A stretch of DNA of 64,000 nucleotides from Bog-793 sp963785415 (GTDB lineage: Bacteria > Actinomycetota > Acidimicrobiia > Acidimicrobiales > Bog-793). Made by a program: the position numbers and the translations under genes. Under the pieces are notes generated by a model. The model was not told where the DNA came from. It ran no database searches and saw only the letters and a program-made list of their open reading frames with translations. Below are positions 41,194 through 50,170 of the stretch, one piece after another (positions within the stretch are counted from its first letter, which is position 1; every line of letters starts with the position of its first letter). The stretch spans positions 930,001-994,000 of the forward strand of contig CAWAVB010000001.1 in NCBI GenBank assembly GCA_963785415.1, given 5' to 3'.

Positions 41194-42804
41194 ATGCAGA
41201 CAGATGTGGCGGTTGTCACGCCGGGTGTGGACGGAGGCGCGCCGAGGCGTGGTCGCTTGTACGGCAATCCCAAGCTGACCCTGATAACGGTCGCACTCGG
41301 CGTGATGATGGTGCCGCTGGACGGCACGATCATCTCGGTCGCCAACCCGGTGATCCAGTCTCACCTGCATGCGTCACTGGCCGACATCCAGTGGGTCTTC
41401 AACGGGTACCTGCTCGCACTGGCGGTGACCTTGATCACCATCGGCAAGGTTGGCGACCGTTTCGGGCACAAAAAGGTGTTCGTCATCGGCATGATCGGCT
41501 TCGCCTTGTTCTCGGCGGCGATCGGCGTGTCCGGAGCTACAGCCAAGAGCATCTCGTTGGTGATCGCGTTCCGTGTCGCGCAGGGCGTGTTCGGGGCGAT
41601 GCTGATGCCGACCGCTCTGGCGCTGATGCGCGAGACGTTCCCGGTGGAGAAGCTGAATAACGCGCTCGGTATATGGGCCTCGGTGATCGGTGGCTCCACG
41701 GCGGCGGGCCCGATCATCGGCGGCCTGCTCGTCCAGCACGTCGACTGGGAGTCGTGCTTCTACGTCAACGTGGTAGTCGGCACGTTCGCCCTGGTCTCGA
41801 CGTTGCTGTTCGTTCGCGAGACGCCACCGTCGCCGGCCGCCCAGAGGTTCGACCTGCCCGGCATCGGCCTGTTATCGGGCGGGCTGTTCCTGTTGGTCTG
41901 GGCATTGATCAAGGCGTCGGCTTACGGCTGGGGAAGTGGCAGGACGATCGGGTTCCTCCTCGGCGCGGCGGTCGTGCTGGCGCTGTTCGCCCTCTGGGAG
42001 CAACATTCGGCTCAGCCGCTCCTACCGCTGCGGTTGTTCCGCTCGGTCTCGTTGTCGGCGGGCACCGTGCTTGTGATATTGCTGATGTTCGCCATGCTCG
42101 GCTCCATGTTCTTCATGACGTTCTTCATGGAGAACGTGCACGGCATGAGCCCGGTGATGACCGGGGTGCGATTGGTGCCGCTCAGCGGGTCACTCATCAT
42201 CGGGGCACCGCTCGTGGGCCTCTTCATCACCAAGACCGGTCCGCGTGTGCCAATCGCGGTCGGCATGGTGATCGCCGCGGGCGGGATGTTCGGTCTCTCC
42301 CGACTCGGCGCGGCGTCCGGCACCGATGCCACGATCATCTGGTTCGTGCTCATCGGCTTGGGCCTCAGCCCGGTGATGGTCGGTTCGGCTGGCGTGATCG
42401 TTGGGAACGCTCCGGTGGAGCTGGCCGGCGTCGCGGGTGGCTTGACCACGACCGGGCTGCAGATCGGCGGCGCGCTCGGCACCTCTGTGCTCGGCGCGGT
42501 CATGTCGACGAGAGTCGACAATCTGTTACCCGTGCGCTGGGCCGCAGCCCACCTGCCGGCGCTGACAGCCCCGCAGTTGGCCGCGGCCAAAGGAGCGGTA
42601 GCCGTCGGCGTCGCACCGGTCAGTCCCGACATGCCGAGGCAAGTTGCCGCTCTGGTGACCTCCGTCGCACATTCGACGTTCATGAGTGGCTTGGATACCG
42701 CGTTCGTAGTCGCGTCGATCGTCGCTGTCGTTGCCGCTGCCGTGGCCCTGCTCATCAAGTCCGGTGGTGCGAGCGACGGTGACCGGAGCCAGATGGTGTT
42801 GTAG
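41194..42804 (+). CDS. DHA2-family MFS drug efflux transporter (14 TM, EmrB/QacA type)
   Basis: This 536-residue proton-driven exporter has about 14 hydrophobic helices. It shows the DHA2 motifs VPLDGTIISVANPVI in helix 1, GDRFGHKKVFVIGM (motif A) and VAQGVFGAMLMPTALALM. The start is ATG 41194 with AAAGGAAG upstream. The divergent TetR gene and palindromes indicate substrate-induced expression. The substrate is not predictable from sequence. It is the first plus-strand gene of the accessory region. Confidence 0.92.
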   Translation: MQTDVAVVTPGVDGGAPRRGRLYGNPKLTLITVALGVMMVPLDGTIISVANPVIQSHLHASLADIQWVFNGYLLALAVTLITIGKVGDRFGHKKVFVIGMIGFALFSAAIGVSGATAKSISLVIAFRVAQGVFGAMLMPTALALMRETFPVEKLNNALGIWASVIGGSTAAGPIIGGLLVQHVDWESCFYVNVVVGTFALVSTLLFVRETPPSPAAQRFDLPGIGLLSGGLFLLVWALIKASAYGWGSGRTIGFLLGAAVVLALFALWEQHSAQPLLPLRLFRSVSLSAGTVLVILLMFAMLGSMFFMTFFMENVHGMSPVMTGVRLVPLSGSLIIGAPLVGLFITKTGPRVPIAVGMVIAAGGMFGLSRLGAASGTDATIIWFVLIGLGLSPVMVGSAGVIVGNAPVELAGVAGGLTTTGLQIGGALGTSVLGAVMSTRVDNLLPVRWAAAHLPALTAPQLAAAKGAVAVGVAPVSPDMPRQVAALVTSVAHSTFMSGLDTAFVVASIVAVVAAAVALLIKSGGASDGDRSQMVL

Positions 42805-42948
42805 GCGTCCTCAAAGGATGACGTCCTCGCCGAAAAGTAGCCGTCACTGTGGGCGGCTTCTGCGCCCGTCAGCCTGGCCGTTCGCAAGCGTTGTAACAGG
42901 GGTTCTGTAACACCCTCCCGCCGTGGGCGCCCTGAACCGGTCCGTTCG

Positions 42949-43239
42949 TCACGCGAAGTCGGCGTCCACCGCGACCCGAGCGAGCCCTGCCCAGAGCGCT
43001 CTCGCGTGTTCAGCCACCTTCGACAAGTCGATAGGCCGCTCGATGCTCGGGCACGCGATCTTCAGGAGAATGCAGCAGGCGAGAAATGTGTCGCGGAAGT
43101 CGCGCCAGAACTGCTTGAACGCCTCGCTGGTTCGCCCGAGCGACGAGCTGCCTACTTCAGCACGAGACATGCTGGCACTTTGGGCGTTAGGTCGTAGGCC
43201 ATCCGCCATCCCCACAATCAGCGTCGCCCACGTGTCCAT
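42949..43239 (-). CDS. Small hypothetical protein
   Basis: This open frame of 96 residues (or 73 from an internal ATG at about 43171) was not recognised. The part from RTSEAFKQFWRDFRDTFLAC onward is helical and amphipathic, with a late FTD-like acidic tail. Codon use is like real genes, but a plus-strand frame also overlaps. It lies directly downstream of dppF. It could be a remnant of a larger protein. Confidence 0.35.
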   Translation of the reverse strand: MDTWATLIVGMADGLRPNAQSASMSRAEVGSSSLGRTSEAFKQFWRDFRDTFLACCILLKIACPSIERPIDLSKVAEHARALWAGLARVAVDADFA

Positions 43240-43251
43240 CGAATACGTCCC

Positions 43252-44052
43252 TCAACAACTCGGAACCGAAGCGACAAGCCGCCGCGTGTAGGGATGCACC
43301 GATGAGGAGAGGACGGAGTCCACATGGCCCGACTCGACAATTTCACCGCGGTACATGACGACCACATCGTCAGCAACCTGGCGGACCACCGCGAGGTCGT
43401 GCGAAATCATGAGCACCGCGATGTTGAGCTGGTCCCTCAGATCCGATAATAGATTCAGGATCTGGGCCTGAGTCGATACGTCGAGGGCCGACACAGCTTC
43501 ATCCAGCACCAAAAGATCCGGCTCTGCGGCAAGCGCCCGAGCAATCGCGGCCCGTTGGCACTGGCCTCCTGACAACTGTCGCGGCGACCGGGAACCGAGA
43601 CGAGCATCCAACCCCACCTGCTGGAACAGCTCCGCGACCCGTTCGGCGCGCCGCTCCGCGGGTCGTACTTGGTGGAAGGCGATAACCTCCTCGATCGCGC
43701 TGGCAATGGATTGATGCGCGTCGAGTGAAGTAAATGGGTTCTGGAAGACCATCTGAATCAGGCGCGCTCTCGCGCGACGCTCGGCCCTGTTAGGACGCGT
43801 TCGGAGGACGTTGCCGGCAAATCGGATCTCTCCAGAGGTAGGCGTCTCCAGTCCGACGATGATCCGGGCTGTAGTCGTCTTGCCTGAACCAGTCTCGCCC
43901 ACGATCGCCAGCGACCCAGAGTGCGGGACTGTGAAGCTCACGTTCTTCACCGCGTTCAGCAATGTCGACCTTCTCCGCCAGCTCGACCTCAGGTGAAAGT
44001 CTTTGCACAACGACCGGACCTCGAGGAGATCACCGCCCGGGTCCGTGATCAC
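43252..44052 (-). CDS. dppF: Dpp/Opp-type ABC transporter ATPase (second subunit, short)
   Basis: This 266-residue ATPase has Walker A GETGSGKTTTARIIVG, Q-loop VFQNPFTSLDA, signature LSGGQCQRAAIARALAA, Walker B LLVLDEAVSALD and the H-loop ISHD. It is shorter than most DppF/OppF (about 320), because it ends soon after HPYTRRLVASVP and lacks the C-terminal cysteine domain. Gln-Cys replaces the usual Gln-Gln in the signature. GTG 44052 overlaps the dppD stop (GTGA). It is the last gene of the transport operon. Confidence 0.88.
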   Translation of the reverse strand: MITDPGGDLLEVRSLCKDFHLRSSWRRRSTLLNAVKNVSFTVPHSGSLAIVGETGSGKTTTARIIVGLETPTSGEIRFAGNVLRTRPNRAERRARARLIQMVFQNPFTSLDAHQSIASAIEEVIAFHQVRPAERRAERVAELFQQVGLDARLGSRSPRQLSGGQCQRAAIARALAAEPDLLVLDEAVSALDVSTQAQILNLLSDLRDQLNIAVLMISHDLAVVRQVADDVVVMYRGEIVESGHVDSVLSSSVHPYTRRLVASVPSC

Positions 44053-45116
44053 GACGAGTCTCCGTGCGCAGTTGCGGCCTTGTTCCGCGGTACCTGATCG
44101 AGCCGCCAGCAGCGAGCCATTCCCCCTGTTATCGCTACAGGCGTTGGGACTTCGGACGCGCACCGTTCGTCTGCATAAGGGCACCTAGGATGGAAAGCAC
44201 ATCCGTCCGGAGCTTCCATCGCGGTCGTAGGATTGCCTGAGATGACCTTGAGGCGATCCAGCTTCCTGAATATGTCAGGTCGCGCCGCTAATAGACCCTG
44301 GGTATATGGATGCCGAGGGTCATAGAAGACACCCTTTCCCTCACGTTGCTCTACCGATCGTCCGGCATACATCACACAGACACGATCGCAAATCAAACTG
44401 GCCAGCGCCAGGTCATGAGTGATGAATAACACCGAGAGACCGCGATCAGCTCTAAGTTGACCTATTAAGCTTACGATTTCCGCCTGGGTCGTGACGTCGA
44501 GTGCCGTCGTCGCCTCGTCGGCGAGTAAGAGGATGGGCTCGACAGCCAGCGCTCCTGCAATCATGACCCGTTGGAGCATCCCTCCCGACAATTCGCCGGG
44601 GTATTGATGAAACACCCGCTCCGGATGACCCAGCCCGACCTCCCCAAGTAGCTTGATCCCCCGTTGCCTTGCTTCGGAACGCGACAGACCAAGATGTGTC
44701 CTCATGCCTTCTGTCATGTGGGTCCCTACCCGCCATAGCGGGTCAATATAAGCCCGCGGGTCCTGAAAGATCATACCAATATGCTTCCCGCGAATCTCTC
44801 GAAGACGCCGCCGCGACGCGCCAACCAGTTCCTCTCCCTGCACCCGAATCGAGCCCTCTAACACCGCATGGCTCGGCAGCGCACCCACAATGCTCCTAAC
44901 CGTCACCGTCTTCCCGCTGCCAGACTCACCGACTACTCCAACGATCTCTCCGCGGTCGATCCTAAGATCCAGCCCGAGCACGACGGCTTGCAATCGCCCA
45001 CCTGATGACAAGCTCGTAGTTAGCGACTCGAGCTCCAATGTAGGCGTCCCCGACCCTCCAGTAGAGGAGAATCCGCAACGATGCTCCTGCCCCGCGCCAG
45101 CAATAACTGCAGTCAT
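44049..45116 (-). CDS. dppD: Dpp/Opp-type ABC transporter ATPase (first subunit)
   Basis: This 355-residue ATPase has Walker A GESGSGKTVTVRSIVG, Q-loop IFQDPRAYIDP, signature YPGELSGGMLQRVMIAGAL, Walker B LLLADEATTALD and the H-loop ITHD. The C-terminal oligopeptide-transporter segment CAFHPRCPYADERC contains the conserved cysteine cluster seen in DppD, which can hold an iron-sulfur cluster. ATG 45116 overlaps the dppC stop (ATGA), and the stop overlaps dppF. Confidence 0.92.
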   Translation of the reverse strand: MTAVIAGAGQEHRCGFSSTGGSGTPTLELESLTTSLSSGGRLQAVVLGLDLRIDRGEIVGVVGESGSGKTVTVRSIVGALPSHAVLEGSIRVQGEELVGASRRRLREIRGKHIGMIFQDPRAYIDPLWRVGTHMTEGMRTHLGLSRSEARQRGIKLLGEVGLGHPERVFHQYPGELSGGMLQRVMIAGALAVEPILLLADEATTALDVTTQAEIVSLIGQLRADRGLSVLFITHDLALASLICDRVCVMYAGRSVEQREGKGVFYDPRHPYTQGLLAARPDIFRKLDRLKVISGNPTTAMEAPDGCAFHPRCPYADERCASEVPTPVAITGGMARCWRLDQVPRNKAATAHGDSS

Positions 45117-45991
45117 TGGGAGTCGCTCGCACGATCCGCGAACCAGTCCGCGAGCAAATTGAGAGACACTACGAGAAGGACAATCGCAACAGCCGGCGCA
45201 ATCACGCCCGTCGGGGACTCGAATACACCCTGATTGGCATTCTCAAGCATCCCACCCCAGTCGATCTGGGGAGCCTGTACACCTAGACCAAGAAAGGAGA
45301 GAGCGGCCAGGTCTAGAAGGGCATACGCGAAATAGAGCGTTGTCTGCGTAATGATCACCCGCGCGATACTCGGGGCTATATGCACACCAATCACCCGTAC
45401 AGCACCATAACCCTGGACGCGACACGCCTCAACATACGACTTATGTCTCTCGACCAGCCCCGCAGAACGCACCACCCTTCCCATGAGAGGAATATAGGTG
45501 ATTCCAACGGCAAACACCGCCGTATAAAAGCTCGCGCCAAAAGTAGCGACTATAACGATCGCGAGAAGCAGGGAGGGAAAAGCGAATATAAGATCAAACA
45601 CGCGCGACACTATACCGTCGCTCCAGCCCCCACTGTATGCGGCCATCAGGCCTAGCGGGACACCGGTGGTCACCGCCATAACCACAACAATCGTCGGACC
45701 TAGTAAAGAAAGCCGCGCTCCATACATCAAGCGCGACAGAACGTCACGGCCAGCGCCATCCTGTCCCAACAGATACCGTCGACTCGGACCGGCATACGCG
45801 TTCAGCAAGTGCAGCGCAGTCGGACTGTGAGGAGCGAGCCATGGAGCAAACACCGCGACCACTACGATGAGTCCAATAATCGTCACACTCATAAAGAGGA
45901 CAACCTTGGCAAACAGGCCAACAGCGCCCTCTCTTTTGACGGCGGTTCTACGGCTAGCATTGAGGGCCAGTTCTGATATCGCCAGCGTCAA
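45113..45991 (-). CDS. dppC: Dpp/Opp-type ABC transporter permease (DppC)
   Basis: This 292-residue permease has an N-terminal membrane helix (about 28-50), the extracytoplasmic LGQDGAGRDVLSRLMYGARLS segment, and five further helices. It includes the coupling loop EACRVQGYGAVRVIGVHIAPS that contacts the ATPases. It forms the channel with DppB. Both ends overlap neighbours by 4 bases (ATGA), a tightly coupled operon. A-T content is visibly higher than in the core genes of the window. Confidence 0.92.
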   Translation of the reverse strand: MTLAISELALNASRRTAVKREGAVGLFAKVVLFMSVTIIGLIVVVAVFAPWLAPHSPTALHLLNAYAGPSRRYLLGQDGAGRDVLSRLMYGARLSLLGPTIVVVMAVTTGVPLGLMAAYSGGWSDGIVSRVFDLIFAFPSLLLAIVIVATFGASFYTAVFAVGITYIPLMGRVVRSAGLVERHKSYVEACRVQGYGAVRVIGVHIAPSIARVIITQTTLYFAYALLDLAALSFLGLGVQAPQIDWGGMLENANQGVFESPTGVIAPAVAIVLLVVSLNLLADWFADRASDSQ

Positions 45992-46953
45992 TCGCCTCCC
46001 CGCCGGGACCCCGCTAACCGGATCCGCGGATCTATCACCCCGTATAGCAAGTCCACAAGCAGACTGATCATCAGGAACTCGGCCGTGATAAACAGTGCTA
46101 TCGCCTGGACCACAGCGTAATCCTTATCCAGAACCGAAGACACCAGTAAGGTGCCGAGACCGTTCAAACCAAACGCGTACTCAACAACGATGGCGCCGCT
46201 AAGAAGGTACCCAATCTGCGCGCCCACGATCGTTATAACCGGCACTAGCGATCCCCTCAAAGCGTGCTTGAGAACAATTGTAACCTCCGAGAGTCCCCGG
46301 ACCCGCGCGCCGAGAACGTGCTCACTCTGCAGCTCGGCAATCGCGCCCGCACGGGTAACACGGCTCACAATCGCCAAGGAGCACAATCCCAATGCGATTG
46401 CTGGAAGCGTAAGAGAATCCAATCTCGTGAAAAAGCTTCCCACGCCCCCACCCCCCAGCGCTGGAAACCAGGCGAGCTCGATTCCGAATACGACTGCCAA
46501 CACAACTGCGGTCACGTACGACGGTACGCCGGCAAGTGTCAGTGAGCCCAGCGTAGCCATGAAATCTGCCACCCCGCTCCTGAAAACGGCACTGATAAGT
46601 CCGATCCCGATACCGAACACCACCATGATCAAGGCAGCGTAGGCCGTCAAGAAGAGCGTCACGCTGAAGCGGGGCGCCAGCACACTCACCACGCTCGCGC
46701 GCGCTGCAATCGACTCACCCAGGTTTCCCCTAAGTAGGTGGCTAATCCATAGGAAATACTGAGTTGTCAACGGACGGTTCAGCGCGTACTTCGCATCCAG
46801 GGACTTAATAGTCGCAGCGTTGGGCGGGTGACCCCCATTCAGGAGAACTGCAGGGTTACCAGGCGCGATATGCAACAAAAGGAACACCACTAGAGTCGAC
46901 GTGATCAGCAGCCCAATCTGGGCCAACACTCGTCTGCTTACATACTGCAGCAC
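45988..46953 (-). CDS. dppB: Dpp/Opp-type ABC transporter permease (DppB)
   Basis: This 321-residue permease from GTG 46953 has GGAGGAA just upstream, which decides this start over the longer open frame (to 47112). It shows the N-terminal helix IGLLITSTLVVFLLLHIAPGNPA, ALNRPLTTQYFLWISHLLRGNLGESI, and the coupling loop VLGARVRGLSEVTIVLKHALRGS. It pairs with DppC. The start lies 434 bases after the dppA stop. Confidence 0.92.
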   Translation of the reverse strand: MLQYVSRRVLAQIGLLITSTLVVFLLLHIAPGNPAVLLNGGHPPNAATIKSLDAKYALNRPLTTQYFLWISHLLRGNLGESIAARASVVSVLAPRFSVTLFLTAYAALIMVVFGIGIGLISAVFRSGVADFMATLGSLTLAGVPSYVTAVVLAVVFGIELAWFPALGGGGVGSFFTRLDSLTLPAIALGLCSLAIVSRVTRAGAIAELQSEHVLGARVRGLSEVTIVLKHALRGSLVPVITIVGAQIGYLLSGAIVVEYAFGLNGLGTLLVSSVLDKDYAVVQAIALFITAEFLMISLLVDLLYGVIDPRIRLAGSRRGGD

Positions 46954-47387
46954 TTCTTCCTCCAACCGACCCTGACATGCTCGGTGTTCGCTGCATTCGA
47001 GATCACCGCAAATCAGCCTCGCATCTACGGCTCCCTCAGCAAACGTGCAACCCAGAGATATATAGACCTGCAGCCCGGTGTTGGAATAACCCCACGCGAC
47101 ATTCCCACCCATCCCGCGAACGACAGTAATTCGGGCATTTCACCTACGCGGCGGCGACCTCCCGACGGGACCAATATCACCATCTACCGACCTCTCACAC
47201 CGGAAGCCACCAAGGACCGGATCTTCCCGATATTACTCTAAGCGTTCCCTCGCAAAAGTCCATACGGATCCGAAACAGGCCGTTTCCGTCTGAGTACACT
47301 AGACGCCGCCCAGCCATGTAATCGGCAGCTGCCCGTGACGGCCACGAAACTTTTTCACTACTGCACCCAGACGGAAACGCTTGAACG
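46954..47387. other. Intergenic region between dppA and dppB with a 12-bp inverted repeat
   Basis: These 434 bases hold no gene. An exact inverted repeat (CGTTTCCGTCTG at 47281-47292, CAGACGGAAACG at 47368-47379) begins 9 bases beyond the dppA stop. Its loop is 75 bases. It could form an mRNA hairpin that stabilises or limits readthrough, giving more binding protein than permease. Confidence 0.5.
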
Positions 47388-49004
47388 TTACTTGAAATGC
47401 AGCTGCACAGCAAACGGTTGATACTCCCATACCTGCGACTCAGTATAGCCGGTCAAACTCACCTCGTGGACTTGTACGAGGGGATCCGCGTATAGAGGAA
47501 TATAGACGTAGTCATCTGCGACGAGCTTCATCATCGCGATGGTTGCCCGGGCCTGCGTCTCACTGCCGTTTGGGGACGCCGCCCACTTCGCCTTTAGCGC
47601 GTTATATGTCGAGGAGAAGTAGCACGAGTTATTGGAATAGACGCTCGCCAGCGGTGGAACAATCTCGGCAGCGGCCGTCGGAAAGTCTGGCGCCCAGTAG
47701 CCCGTCACAGCGTTATAACTCGGACAGTGTCCGCTGTAAACTGTGGCGTCGAAAGCCGCCGACGTAAGCCTTACCATCTTCACCTTCAGGCCGATAGCCT
47801 GCCCTGCTGCCTCCAATTCAGCGGACACGGTGTCGGAAGTAAGGCTGTCCTCAATGCCGATTGTAACCGTTGTGCCCTGCGCGTGGGCCTCCTTAATCAA
47901 TGCCTTGGCCGCTGTAATATCGGGGTGAATTGGGTTGGGTAGGCTGTCGTACGCACCCAGATATAGCGACCGATAGTCAGTGAACAAAGCTGGCGTCTCC
48001 ATGTCCTTCAGCGGTTCTCCCTCCGCGCCGTCGATGGCGTACGCCAACGCGGAGCGGTCTACTGCCAGGCTAAGCGCTTTACGGATCAGCGGGTTCGCCA
48101 AAGGACCCTTTTCGAGGTTCGGGTTGATGAAGTTGCTGTTACCCGCGTAACGAACGAACTCAACGTCGAGCTTGCTATCGTGCTCCAGAGTGATCGCGTC
48201 CCGAGCGTCCAGGTCGAAGGTTCCGCTGATCGCCCCGCTGCGAAGCCCCGCTATTAGTGCCTCAGCGTCGTTCACTTGCTCGAAGGTTATCTGATTGAAG
48301 GTTGGAAGAGCGGCCTTGTTCCAGTAGTTAGGCACTGCGTCAAGTACTGTCGTAGCACCCTTTACATAGCTGACCGGACGATACGGTCCGCTACACATCA
48401 CCTTGTTGGGGGCGCTGCCGAAGGCTGATCCCCACTTTTCAACTGCACTTTTCTCTACGACTTGCCCGATGGGCGTGGCTGGAAGATCCTTAGCAATCGG
48501 ATTCGCCTGGCTGAGCTTGATGATTACTTGCCACTTTCCATTGGCGATGGCCTCTTTAATGCTCCCAGCCTGCACCAGGCTTAGCAACGGAGAAGCCAAC
48601 TTGGGACTGCTAAGACGGTTGATCGAAAAAGCCACATCCGTGGCAGTCACTGGGTTTCCATCCCAGAACCTGGCGTTATGGACAAGATTATAAACGTAGG
48701 TTGTGGGACTAGTTTGCTTCCAGGAGCTAGCCAGATCTGGCTCGAGCTGGTCGTTGGTGCCGAATTTGAGCAGAGAATCGCATTCCTCGAAGGTTATGGA
48801 GTTATCGTCGGTAGAGTAAAGAACACCTGGATCTAGCGACTCGTCTTGAGTTGTTATCCCCCAAGTAATCGATCCTGTCGGCTTCGCAGACCGAAGTAAG
48901 GCAGCCGAGGTACTGGGATTTGCTACTGCCACCGCCATTGAGCTGCCAAGTGTAAACGCAGCAACGATGACACTGAGTTTGAATTTGGCCGAAATACTCG
49001 ACAT
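47388..49004 (-). CDS. dppA: Extracellular solute-binding protein, Dpp/Opp family (SBP_bac_5)
   Basis: This 538-residue binding protein captures the substrate outside the membrane. It has a signal-peptide-like start (KLSVIVAAFTLGSSMAVAVA, residues 8-27), then the family layout: ESLDPGVLYSTDDNSITFEECDSLLKF, ASSWKQTSPTTYVYNLVHNARFWDG (characteristic of the family), RKALSLAVDRSALAYAI, and a C-terminal lobe. No lipobox Cys is apparent, so it may be secreted or anchored by an uncleaved helix. The substrate could be a peptide, nickel or an opine- or glycoside-like compound. Confidence 0.92.
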   Translation of the reverse strand: MSSISAKFKLSVIVAAFTLGSSMAVAVANPSTSAALLRSAKPTGSITWGITTQDESLDPGVLYSTDDNSITFEECDSLLKFGTNDQLEPDLASSWKQTSPTTYVYNLVHNARFWDGNPVTATDVAFSINRLSSPKLASPLLSLVQAGSIKEAIANGKWQVIIKLSQANPIAKDLPATPIGQVVEKSAVEKWGSAFGSAPNKVMCSGPYRPVSYVKGATTVLDAVPNYWNKAALPTFNQITFEQVNDAEALIAGLRSGAISGTFDLDARDAITLEHDSKLDVEFVRYAGNSNFINPNLEKGPLANPLIRKALSLAVDRSALAYAIDGAEGEPLKDMETPALFTDYRSLYLGAYDSLPNPIHPDITAAKALIKEAHAQGTTVTIGIEDSLTSDTVSAELEAAGQAIGLKVKMVRLTSAAFDATVYSGHCPSYNAVTGYWAPDFPTAAAEIVPPLASVYSNNSCYFSSTYNALKAKWAASPNGSETQARATIAMMKLVADDYVYIPLYADPLVQVHEVSLTGYTESQVWEYQPFAVQLHFK

Positions 49005-49108
49005 TTCACCCTCCTGCGTCGGCTAATTCAGAATCCCGACTAGTCGATGCAACGTTTGATGGTCAGTTCACCAACAGCATTGCCTACTTTGATGCAAAAA
49101 GTTCTTTC

Positions 49109-50170
49109 TCATGACTGAGCGGCAAGATGATCAGCGGCCGCAAGCTCGCCGGCGAGACATAAGGGCCCCTGCCAGCGACGCGTCTCCCTCACGAGGGGAT
49201 TGACAACTGAGCTGGCCCACCCGGTGGCCAGCCATGAAAGCGTGGTATCGCACATCTCGGCGCGCAACTTGGCCAGGCTGTCGGGCGAGCCGGCCGCCGC
49301 GTGGGAAGTGAGCACGACCTCATCGATCTCGCGCAGGCGGCTAGCGGCCGGCAGCGGCTCGGTCTCGAACACATCGAGTCCGGCACCGAACAGCCTTTTC
49401 TGCTGCAGGGCTTCCGCTAGGGCGTCCTCCTCGACCACGCCTCCACGGCTCGTGTTAACGAGCACGGCGCCGGGCTTCATCCACCCGATACGCTCCCGGT
49501 CAAGCAGGTGCTCGGTGTCCGCACTGAGCGGCACGTGCAAAGAGACGATGTCGGATTGTTCGAGCAGCTGACGGAACTCGACGATAGAAACGCCCTCAGG
49601 GGGGTCGACGGGAGCAAGGACGTCGCTCGCCAAAACATGACATCCGAAAGACTCGGCGAGTGCCGCCACTCGACGGCCGATGTGCCCGAGACCGACCACC
49701 CCAAAGGTGCGCCCGTTGATCGCTTCGCACCCCCAGTCGGTCCCCCCCCAATCACCGGCACGGATGCGGCGGTCTCCCAGGGCGATGCGCCTCGTCACCG
49801 CAAGCAGTAGCGCGAACGTGTGCTCCACCACCGTGTCGGTACAGTACGAGGGCGCGTTTGCAACAGCGATGCCGAGCAAGGATGCCGCCCGAACATCGAT
49901 CTGGTCGTACCCGACGCCCCAACGCATGACGAGTTCGCAGTCCGGCAGCGCCTCCAACACCTCACGGGTGATCGCTGGCGTCCACTCGATCCAGATGACA
50001 CGTGCACCCTGCGCCTCGGCGACCAGCTGCGAGCCCGACTCGCAACGCCCGACTCGCAACGTCGCGCCGACGGCGCCGAGCACACGCTCCTCGTAGTCGT
50101 AGGGCTGAAGCTCTGCAGTCTGCTCGGACTGGAAGACGACAGTTAATTCGTCCACGTAGCAGCCTTTCAT
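49109..50170 (-). CDS. D-isomer-specific 2-hydroxyacid dehydrogenase (CtBP-like)
   Basis: This 353-residue NAD-dependent oxidoreductase interconverts 2-hydroxy and 2-keto acids. The NAD motif VVGLGHIGRRVAALAESFG is followed by VSLHVPLSADTEHLL, VNTSRGGVVEEDALAEAL, LDVFETEPL and SHAAAGSP. The catalytic Arg is in NTSRGG, Glu in FETEPL and His in the SHAA block. The N-terminal half opens with an unusual 20-residue segment. ATG 50170 overlaps the BtpA-family stop (ATGA). It belongs to the DeoR-BtpA-dehydrogenase operon. Confidence 0.88.
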   Translation of the reverse strand: MKGCYVDELTVVFQSEQTAELQPYDYEERVLGAVGATLRVGRCESGSQLVAEAQGARVIWIEWTPAITREVLEALPDCELVMRWGVGYDQIDVRAASLLGIAVANAPSYCTDTVVEHTFALLLAVTRRIALGDRRIRAGDWGGTDWGCEAINGRTFGVVGLGHIGRRVAALAESFGCHVLASDVLAPVDPPEGVSIVEFRQLLEQSDIVSLHVPLSADTEHLLDRERIGWMKPGAVLVNTSRGGVVEEDALAEALQQKRLFGAGLDVFETEPLPAASRLREIDEVVLTSHAAAGSPDSLAKLRAEMCDTTLSWLATGWASSVVNPLVRETRRWQGPLCLAGELAAADHLAAQS

